Positions 1 to 5,759 of a stretch of DNA of 23,822 bases are shown piece after piece (position 1 is the first letter of the stretch; each line of letters begins with the position of its first letter). The notes under the pieces are model-generated. The model did not search any database. It was not told where the DNA came from and saw only the letters and a program-made list of their open reading frames with translations. Where the stretch lies: assembly GCA_944332105.1 (NCBI GenBank), contig CALVJI010000010.1, forward strand, positions 1-23,822. The letters are read 5' to 3'. The translations under genes and the position numbers were made by a program. Source of the stretch: an uncultured Bacilli bacterium (GTDB taxonomy: Bacteria; Bacillota_I; Bacilli_A; RF39; UBA660).

Positions 1-304
1 TTAAGTGGCTAAACGAGGAAAGTGATATGTCTTACCACGGGAGGTCTTACGAACGAATAAGTACAAAACTTTTCATACAAGGATTGTTAAAGTCGGTCGA
101 AAAAGGTTTATCGTAAGAAGTCAGTCGAAGTCATAGTACTAGTAAGTTACTAGAAAGGACTGAACAATTTATAGTGTTTCGAACACTAAAATCAATGAAG
201 TGAAAAATCAGAATGACAATACGTAGGAAAAGTTGGCGTATCCAAGAAATAACCCTATAAAAGATGTTTCGTTTTATTATGAAATTAGAAAGGAAGAAAC
301 GAGT

Positions 305-1588
305 ATGGAATTACTAGAGAAAATCTTAGATAACAACAATCTATATAATGCTTATAAGCAGGTTTATAAAAACAAAGGAGCTAGTGGAGTTGATGGTGTT
401 ACTGTAGAAGAATTAGGAGTGTATTTATTTCAACATAAAGAAGAAATCAAAGAACAAATAAGGAATTTAAAATACAAACCTAATCCGGTAAGAAGAGTCG
501 AAATACCAAAAGAAAATGGTAAAATGAGAAAACTTGGAATTCCAACAGTAGTAGATAGAGTAATACAACAAGCAATCGTGCAAGTGATTACTCCACTGTT
601 CGAGCCACAGTTTAGTGAAACTAGCTATGGTTTTAGACCAAGAAAAAGTTGTGAAATGGCTGTCATAAAAGCATTAGAATACTTTAATGATGGTTACGAC
701 TGGATAGTAGATATAGACTTGCAAGCATTCTTTGATAACGTAAATCAAGATAAATTAATAGGCATCATAAGGAAAACTATCAAAGATGGGAGAGTCGTGT
801 CATTAATCAGAAAGTATCTAGTAAGTGGTGTTATGATAAACGGAGTAGTACAACCTACTAAAGTTGGTACACCACAAGGAGGTAATTTAAGTCCCTTATT
901 ATCTAATATTATGCTAAACGAATTAGATAAAGAGTTAGAGAAAAGAGGGCTTCGCTTCGTTAGGTATGCAGATGATAGTCTAATCTTAGTGAAAAGCGAA
1001 AAAGCTGCAGATCGTGTAATGCAAACAATTACTAGATATATTGAAAATAAACTTGGGCTTATTGTCAATGCTGAAAAAAGTAAAGTCGCAAGACCAAGAG
1101 AAATTAAGTATCTAGGCTTTGGATTTTATAATAAGAAAGGGCTTTGGAGACCAAAACCACATGTAAAATCCGTACAAAAGTTTAAAGCAAAGCTAAAGGA
1201 TATCACTAGTCGAAGTGATGCTCTGTCTATTGATGAAAAAATTGAAAAGCTTAACCAGGTCATAAGAGGCTGGATAAACTACTTTAGAATAGCAGATATG
1301 AAAACTCTTATGCAAGGAATGGGAGATCACTTAAGACATAGACTACGAATGTGTATATGGAAATATTGGAAGAAACCAAGGACCAAATACAAGGCATTAA
1401 GAAAACTTGGAATATCCGAATACAATGCTCATATGGTAGCAAATACCAGAAGAGGATATTATTGGGTGGCAAGTACAGTGGTACTTCATATAGCAATTTC
1501 TAACGAACGGTTAAAACAAAAAGGGGATGTTAGAAAATCAAAAAATTTTTATAACATCTTTTTCTTTATTTTTCAATCTAATATTTAA
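305..1588 (+). CDS. ltrA: Group II intron reverse transcriptase/maturase with altered C-terminus
   Basis: Multifunctional intron-encoded protein that helps splicing and reverse transcribes the intron during retrohoming. RT motifs are in order: N-terminal RT0/1 region with GVDGVT (29-34), YGFRPRKS (108-115), a VDIDLQAFFDNV segment (135-146), the GTPQGGNLSP motif (188-197) and catalytic YADD (221-224). The maturase X domain spans about 310-380 with RGWINYF. No HNH endonuclease domain follows. The chosen ATG has an AAAGGAAG ribosome site just upstream; an in-frame TTG at 233 is less likely. The last ~20 residues after Gly407 (1523-1525) are an AT-rich random tail. The family-like ending HYQKVHTVI lies out of frame at 1815-1844, so the C-terminus appears to have been replaced by an insertion. 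Activity may still be retained because RT and X domains are whole. Confidence 0.92.
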   Translation: MELLEKILDNNNLYNAYKQVYKNKGASGVDGVTVEELGVYLFQHKEEIKEQIRNLKYKPNPVRRVEIPKENGKMRKLGIPTVVDRVIQQAIVQVITPLFEPQFSETSYGFRPRKSCEMAVIKALEYFNDGYDWIVDIDLQAFFDNVNQDKLIGIIRKTIKDGRVVSLIRKYLVSGVMINGVVQPTKVGTPQGGNLSPLLSNIMLNELDKELEKRGLRFVRYADDSLILVKSEKAADRVMQTITRYIENKLGLIVNAEKSKVARPREIKYLGFGFYNKKGLWRPKPHVKSVQKFKAKLKDITSRSDALSIDEKIEKLNQVIRGWINYFRIADMKTLMQGMGDHLRHRLRMCIWKYWKKPRTKYKALRKLGISEYNAHMVANTRRGYYWVASTVVLHIAISNERLKQKGDVRKSKNFYNIFFFIFQSNI

Positions 1589-1815
1589 GTTAGAAATATA
1601 AAATTATTCATTTTTTCAAACTCCTTATAACATTGTATCTAAGGAAATTGAAAAAAGAGTCATTTTTATAGTAGAATTATTAATGTGATACTAACTTTCT
1701 AGACAAAATATTGGTATCATAAAGTCCCATAAACTCCAAGTTTATGAGATTTTATATTTATTAGATTAAAAAAGAAGATGTATAGAAAATAAATTATCTA
1801 TTTTCTAACATCCCC
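1523..1815. repeat. Palindrome-ended ~293 bp segment, MITE-like insertion in the intron ORF
   Basis: The segment is bounded by a perfect 16 bp inverted repeat, GGGGATGTTAGAAAAT (1523-1538) and its complement (1800-1815). Each end also folds on itself: GATGTTA 1526-1532 with TAACATC 1552-1558 on the left, and GATGT 1777-1781 plus TAGAAAATA 1783-1791 with TATTTTCTA 1799-1807 plus ACATC 1808-1812 on the right. A further 16 bp hairpin (1719-1734 with 1740-1755, one mismatch and one G-T) lies inside. It has no ORF of note. It interrupts the reverse transcriptase just before its expected last codons, which suggests a non-autonomous element. I see no clear target duplication, so exact boundaries are uncertain, and a natural variable domain IV stem is the alternative. 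Confidence 0.55.
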
Positions 1816-1844
1816 ATTACCAAAAAGTCCATACTGTAATATAA
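1815..1844 (+). pseudogene. Displaced C-terminal codons of the intron reverse transcriptase
   Basis: Read from 1815, the sequence gives HYQKVHTVI and a TAA stop at 1842-1844, six bases before domain V. This matches the way many intron-encoded proteins of this type end, and it is in a different frame from the interrupted ORF. It is therefore best read as the original 3' end, separated by the palindromic segment. Confidence 0.55.
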
Positions 1845-1849
1845 ATTGA

Positions 1850-1882
1850 ACCGCCGTATACGAGAACCGTATGTACGGTGGT
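1850..1882 (+). ncRNA. Group II intron domain V
   Basis: Catalytic core hairpin: lower stem ACCGCCGT paired with ACGGTGGT (one G-U), a two-base GT bulge, then ATACG/CGTAT closed by an AGAAC loop. The catalytic triad appears as CGC within ACCGCC, the variant used by several bacterial intron classes rather than AGC. Confidence 0.85.
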
Positions 1883-1885
1883 GTG

Positions 1886-1946
1886 AGAGGGGCAAAATAA
1901 TTTAATAATTTAATTAACATAATTTAATTATTTTCCTTTACTTGAT
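1886..1946 (+). ncRNA. Group II intron domain VI and 3' splice site
   Basis: A long AT-rich imperfect hairpin (5' arm starting GGGGCAAAATAATT, 3' arm ending AATTATTTTCC) carries the putative bulged branch adenosine A1940. The predicted intron end is T1946. The splice position is inferred from the 7-nt rule and the terminal AY dinucleotide. Confidence 0.65.
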
Positions 1947-1964
1947 TGCTTTGGTTTATATATC

Positions 1965-1993
1965 TTGTGTATATTGAAAAGAGAAGGTATAAT
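1965..1993 (+). promoter_or_regulatory. Sigma-A promoter of mutM-HD
   Basis: TTGTGT (1965-1970), a 17 bp spacer, then a consensus TATAAT (1988-1993). The expected start is near 2000, giving a ~33 nt leader to the ATG at 2033. It lies entirely in the 3' exon, so the intron did not break it. Confidence 0.7.
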
Positions 1994-2032
1994 AAAATTA
2001 GAGATTTTTGGTTGAAAGGTGGTGTGTTTAAT

Positions 2033-3793
2033 ATGCCAGAAATAGCAGAGGTAGAGACAGTTCGAAATACATTAAAAGAAAGAATTTTACATAAAAAAAT
2101 TGTGGATTTTAAAGTTTATTATAAGCCGATATTAATGGACTTGGAACAAGATGTGAAAGAAGCATTGATTGGTCAAGAATTTATTGATATTAAAAGAATT
2201 GGTAAATGGTTGTTATTTGAAACAGAGACTCATTATTTATTAAGTCATTTGCGAATGGAAGGAAAATATTTTTTGAAGAAACAAGGAGATCCTTTAGAGA
2301 AGCATGAACACGTAGAAATTTTGTTTTCTGATGGTATAAGTATGCGTTATCATGATACAAGAAAATTTGGACGTATGAAATTAGTCTTGAAAAATGAATT
2401 ATATGAATTTGAAGGAATTAAAAAACAAGGGATTGAACCTATTAGTGAACAATTGACCAAAGAATATTTATACGAGAAAATTCGGAAGAAAAGTTTACCA
2501 ATGAAAACGATTTTACTTGATCAAACGATCATTAGTGGCTTAGGAAATATTTATGCAGATGAAGTATTATTTGAGGCGCATATCTCTCCTTTTAAAAAGG
2601 GCTGTGATATTACTTTAGAGGAATGTGAAAAAATTAAAAATTCAGCTAAAAAAATTATTGAAGAAGCTATCCAAGAAGGAGGAACGACAATTCGAAGTTA
2701 TACAAGTTCTTTAGGTGTTACTGGAAGATTTCAACAATATTTAAAGGTTCATAGTCGTGATGGAAAATATTGTCTTGTTTGTGGGAATCCTATTTTGAAG
2801 AAATTTGTGAATGGGCGGAGTACCTATTATTGTTCTTTTTGTCAAGATACTAAAGAAGTTTCGTTAAAACAGTATTATTTAGATTTATTGGGATTACAAG
2901 AAATGCCTGATTTTTTAAAAAAATATTTGTTAGAACCATCGTTACAGAGACTTAAAAAAGTTGGGTATTTTTGTGGTATGGATTATGCTTCCAAAGACAT
3001 TTATCCTTTTTTAGAATATATTAGTCGTTTTGATCATAGTCTCTCAGTTGCTTTGCTAACTTATCGTTTTACTCATGATAAAACAGCTACTATTGCTGGG
3101 TTATTTCATGATATTGCAACCCCTTGTTTTTCACATGTTATTGATTATATGAACGAAGATTATCTGCATCAAGAAAGTACAGAAGCTTATACGGAAAAGA
3201 AATTGTTGGCAAGTAAAGTTTTAGTAAAATGTTTAGAAGAAGATGATATAGATATTGCTGATATTATAGATTTTAAAAGACATACGATAGTTGATAATAA
3301 ACGACCTAAACTTTGTGTTGATCGGTTAGATGGAATTATTCAAAGTGGTATGAATTGGGCTTTAGCGCTTAATGAAAGAGGTATAGAAGAGATTTTAAAT
3401 CATTTAGCTGTTTTTACTAATGAAGATAGTGAAGAGGAAATTGGATTTACTAGTAAAAAAGTGGCCCGAAAAGTTTTAAATGTTAATGATAAGGTGAATA
3501 AGTTATGTCATAGTAAAGAAGATAATTATATGATGGATTTGCTTGCCCGTATTACTAAGTTAGCTATTTTAAAAGGTTATTTTTCCTATGATGATTTATA
3601 TAATTATGATGAAGAAGAAGTGATTCAAATTCTTCAAAAGACTGAAGATAAAGAAATACGTGAGTTATTTAAACAATTTCAAACTATAACTAAAGATAAA
3701 ATTATAGATTTTTCTTTTCCAGCAACTAAAGAAAGAGTCATAAATCCTTTAGTTAATGGACGTCGTTTGAATGAAGAAATGAGCATAAAATAA
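2033..3793 (+). CDS. mutM: MutM/Fpg DNA glycosylase fused to an HD-domain hydrolase
   Basis: A 586-residue protein. Residues 1-271 are a complete formamidopyrimidine-DNA glycosylase, which excises 8-oxoguanine and cleaves the abasic site. Catalytic P2 and E3 follow the initiator Met; K58, the DTRKFG wedge (R110, F112), GNIYA (N172), R262 and the zinc finger C247-C250-C267-C270 are all present. Residues ~291-586 form a second domain with an HD signature: H335 in FDHS, H359-D360 in FHD, and D430/D433 in VDRLD. Such domains are metal-dependent phosphohydrolases; this one resembles a stand-alone clostridial HD family. Ordinary MutM ends near residue 275, so the HD part is extra. The reading frame is open through linker 271-290, with no stop or obvious slip. 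A possible internal ATG at 2903 (M291) has only a weak upstream ribosome site. The start is fixed by AAAGGTGG and by the need for Pro2. Confidence 0.93.
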   Translation: MPEIAEVETVRNTLKERILHKKIVDFKVYYKPILMDLEQDVKEALIGQEFIDIKRIGKWLLFETETHYLLSHLRMEGKYFLKKQGDPLEKHEHVEILFSDGISMRYHDTRKFGRMKLVLKNELYEFEGIKKQGIEPISEQLTKEYLYEKIRKKSLPMKTILLDQTIISGLGNIYADEVLFEAHISPFKKGCDITLEECEKIKNSAKKIIEEAIQEGGTTIRSYTSSLGVTGRFQQYLKVHSRDGKYCLVCGNPILKKFVNGRSTYYCSFCQDTKEVSLKQYYLDLLGLQEMPDFLKKYLLEPSLQRLKKVGYFCGMDYASKDIYPFLEYISRFDHSLSVALLTYRFTHDKTATIAGLFHDIATPCFSHVIDYMNEDYLHQESTEAYTEKKLLASKVLVKCLEEDDIDIADIIDFKRHTIVDNKRPKLCVDRLDGIIQSGMNWALALNERGIEEILNHLAVFTNEDSEEEIGFTSKKVARKVLNVNDKVNKLCHSKEDNYMMDLLARITKLAILKGYFSYDDLYNYDEEEVIQILQKTEDKEIRELFKQFQTITKDKIIDFSFPATKERVINPLVNGRRLNEEMSIK

Positions 3794-3811
3794 GTGTGAG
3801 GAGGGATTTTT

Positions 3812-4324
3812 GTGTGGTTAGCTTTTATTGTGATTTCTGTTGTTGGAACGCTTTTTCATTTTCTTTATGATTGGAGTAATCATAATAAGATTGTTGGGTT
3901 ATTTGCAGCTGTGAATGAAAGTACATGGGAACATATTAAAATTGCTTTAACTCCTACTATTTTATGGAGTTTATATGATGGATATGTGTATGGGGCGAAT
4001 GCTAATTATTTTGTAGCCAAAGTAGCTAGTTTACTCATGATTATTTTCATTATACCTATATTATTTTATGGATATTCTTATATTTTGAAAAAACATGTCC
4101 TTATTATTGATATTGTAATTTTTTATATCGCTATTTTAGCTAGTCAATATATATTTTATTTGATGTTACAAGAGCCGGCAGTTAGTTATATATGGCAATA
4201 TTTGGGCGTCGTTTCGTTGTTTGTTATTTTTGGTTTTTATATGTTAGCAACGTTACTTCCTTTAAAATCTTTTTTGTTTCTTGATCCGATTACTAAAAAA
4301 TATGGGTTAAAAGGGCATAAATAA
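3812..4324 (+). CDS. DUF6512-like integral membrane protein
   Basis: A 170-residue protein of unknown function starting at GTG behind a strong GAGGAGGG site, 18 bp after mutM-HD, so probably cotranscribed. It has about five hydrophobic segments (roughly residues 2-18, 40-55, 67-88, 94-118 and 128-152). The N-terminal part, with FHFLYDWSN followed by FAAVNESTWEHIK, is the conserved signature I associate with DUF6512 in Firmicutes. It has no catalytic motif I can assign. The link with the upstream repair gene is positional only. Confidence 0.75.
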   Translation: MWLAFIVISVVGTLFHFLYDWSNHNKIVGLFAAVNESTWEHIKIALTPTILWSLYDGYVYGANANYFVAKVASLLMIIFIIPILFYGYSYILKKHVLIIDIVIFYIAILASQYIFYLMLQEPAVSYIWQYLGVVSLFVIFGFYMLATLLPLKSFLFLDPITKKYGLKGHK

Positions 4325-4372
4325 AGAGAAAAAATTTGAATAGGATAATTTAAGAAAGGGATGGTATAATTA

Positions 4373-5011
4373 ATGAAAAAATATCGTTGTAAGATTTGTG
4401 GTTATATTTATGATGATGAAAAAGAAAAGGTAAAGTTTGCAGATTTGCCTGAGGATTGGACTTGTCCATTGTGTGGGGCACCTAAAAGTATGTTTGAAGA
4501 AGTCGTGGAAGAAGAAAAAAAATTTCCAGAAGAAGTAGTAGTGCCAAGTATAGAAGAAAATGATGATGATTTACGGGTATTATCTAATTATGAGAAAGCA
4601 TTTATTTGTTCTAATTTAGCGAAAGCTTGTGAGAAAGAATATAAAGAAGAAGAAAAAGAATTATTTTTACAATTGACGGATCAATTTTTGAAAGTAGAAA
4701 AAAAAGTGAATGGAACTTTTACTGATTTGGTTCACGCTGTTCATGAAGAAATTTCTTTATTAGAAGAAGCAGACCGAGTGGCGGATAAAGCAGGTGATCG
4801 GGGTGCTAAGAGAGTGATTACTTGGGCTTCTAAAACAGCAAATGTGATGAAAATGATATTAGAAACTTATGAAAAAAAGGGTATCGATTATATTTTGAAT
4901 AGTAAAATTTGGGTATGTGATATTTGTGGTTTTGTTTTTATTGGCGATGTTCCACCAAAAGTTTGTCCTATTTGTAAAGTTCCTGGTTTTAAAATATTGG
5001 AGGTGGTATAA
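4373..5011 (+). CDS. Rubredoxin / helical-domain / rubredoxin-like electron carrier
   Basis: A 212-residue protein with two iron-binding modules. Residues 1-40 are a true rubredoxin knuckle pair (CKICGYIYDD and CPLCGAPK). Residues ~65-175 are acidic and alpha-helical, related in appearance to rubrerythrin-associated domains but lacking a clear diiron ExxH set. Residues ~180-212 carry a second rubredoxin-like pair (CDICGFVF and CPICKVP). It probably carries electrons for peroxide or oxygen detoxification; the exact partner is unknown. The stop codon abuts the ATG of the ferredoxin gene, which implies a common redox unit. A GAAAGGG ribosome site lies about 12 nt upstream of the ATG, rather far, and a TATAAT (4365-4370) without a fitting -35 sits between them. 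Confidence 0.8.
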   Translation: MKKYRCKICGYIYDDEKEKVKFADLPEDWTCPLCGAPKSMFEEVVEEEKKFPEEVVVPSIEENDDDLRVLSNYEKAFICSNLAKACEKEYKEEEKELFLQLTDQFLKVEKKVNGTFTDLVHAVHEEISLLEEADRVADKAGDRGAKRVITWASKTANVMKMILETYEKKGIDYILNSKIWVCDICGFVFIGDVPPKVCPICKVPGFKILEVV

Positions 5012-5503
5012 ATGGGTAAGGTATATGCACATCGTGATTTAAAAATTTGTTCTAAAGATTGTCTTTGTTTGTTTGTATGTCCAACTGGGGCTACAAATAA
5101 TGAAACGGGTCAGATTGATAAAGATAAGTGTATTGGTTGTGGAGCTTGTGCCATGGCTTGTCCTGCTCATGCAATTACATTAATTTCTAAGAAAATGCCA
5201 CCTGCTCAACCTAAAACAGAAGAGGTTATTGTCTCTTTAGATAAAGTTATTCGTAATAAAATTTGGGAAATTTGGCAGATTCATTCTTTGTTAGAAAAGA
5301 GTGAAAATGAAGCAGAGAAAAAACTTTTGAAAGCATTATACCATTCTCATAAAGTTGTGTTAGAAGATTTGATGCGTGAAAAAGGATATATGCTACCAGA
5401 AAGTAAAAACACTCATGAATTTTTACAAACCTTATTGACTGATGAATTTGCTGATCCGAAGATTGTTCAAAAACTTTTAGAATTATTAGAAGTTAATGAG
5501 TAA
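5012..5503 (+). CDS. Two-cluster ferredoxin-like protein with helical C-terminal domain
   Basis: A 163-residue 4Fe-4S protein whose ATG directly follows the stop of the rubredoxin-type gene; translational coupling is likely. The second cluster motif is canonical (CIGCGACAMACP). The first is unusual: C13, C17, C19 and C23-P24, a CX3CX1CX3CP spacing instead of CX2CX2CX3CP, so the ligation or cluster type may differ. The remaining ~95 residues are charged helices with no motif I recognise. It most likely passes electrons to or from the preceding rubredoxin-domain protein in the cytoplasm. Confidence 0.8.
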   Translation: MGKVYAHRDLKICSKDCLCLFVCPTGATNNETGQIDKDKCIGCGACAMACPAHAITLISKKMPPAQPKTEEVIVSLDKVIRNKIWEIWQIHSLLEKSENEAEKKLLKALYHSHKVVLEDLMREKGYMLPESKNTHEFLQTLLTDEFADPKIVQKLLELLEVNE

Positions 5504-5511
5504 AGTTTAAC

Positions 5512-5540
5512 TTGCTTTTTGAAAATAAAAGTGCTAATAT
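5512..5540 (+). promoter_or_regulatory. Promoter of the Thr T-box operon
   Basis: TTGCTT (5512-5517), 17 bp, TAATAT (5535-5540), with transcription expected to begin near 5547, just ahead of T-box stem I. Confidence 0.6.
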
Positions 5541-5546
5541 TACGTT

Positions 5547-5743
5547 ATAAATCAGTGATCGAAAGACATGATAAAAGAAATACTCTTTATAGAGAGCTTA
5601 GATTAGGTGGAACTAAGTAAGGGCTTCTTTTATTACTCCTTTTGTAGAGATCTAATAAGATTCGGGTAATTCCGTTAACAATAATTAAGAGAAAAATAAG
5701 GATGGTACCGTGCTATATGCACTCCTGAGGTATCATCCTTTTT
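5547..5743 (+). ncRNA. T-box riboswitch, threonine specifier
   Basis: tRNA-sensing leader controlling the downstream rnr-thrS operon. Stem I is closed by ATAAAAGAA (5571-5579) with TTCTTTTAT (5625-5633). It contains the AGAGAGC bulge motif (5591-5597) and the distal GGTGGAAC motif (5606-5613). ACT (5635-5637), one base after this helix on the 3' side of the specifier loop, is a Thr codon. The antitermination T-box is GGATGGTACCGTG (5700-5712). Its UGGU bulge would pair with ACCA of an uncharged tRNA with A73, as for tRNA-Thr. Low charged tRNA-Thr would favour read-through. Confidence 0.92.
5698..5743 (+). terminator. Regulated terminator of the Thr T-box
   Basis: AAGGATGGTACC (5698-5709) pairs with GGTATCATCCTT (5729-5740) followed by a T run to 5743. 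The left arm is shared with the T-box sequence, so formation is mutually exclusive with the antiterminator. Confidence 0.85.
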
Positions 5744-5759
5744 GTGTGAGAGGGATTTT

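Larger units (their letters stand above)
1..1946 (+). mobile_element. Group II intron, 5'-truncated by the window edge
   Basis: A self-splicing retroelement encoding its own reverse transcriptase in domain IV. The 3' ribozyme end is visible: a domain V hairpin at 1850-1882 followed by a domain VI stem whose 3' side ends TTTACTTGAT. A1940 is 7 nt from the predicted 3' splice site (ends GAT, an AY end), as expected for the branch-point adenosine. No GTGYG 5' boundary occurs in the first lines, so domain I is incomplete and the 5' exon is not in the window. Positions 1-304 are domain I-IV RNA with no gene. The intron ends ~18 bp before the -35 box of the mutM-HD gene, so it lies in an intergenic region. 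The internal segment 1523-1815 looks like a later insertion. Confidence 0.85.

Noticed and set aside
745..1068. 107-codon minus-strand open frame within the reverse transcriptase
   Set aside because: It lies opposite conserved RT motifs and resembles no protein; a coding shadow.
1946..2032. N-terminal extension of MutM from a TTG codon
   Set aside because: The TTG spans the intron junction, the extension covers the promoter, and MutM must start MPE for the catalytic proline.
4336..4370. Internal promoter before the rubredoxin-type gene (TTGAAT and TATAAT)
   Set aside because: The spacer is 23 bp and the -10 would end two bases before the start codon, leaving no leader.
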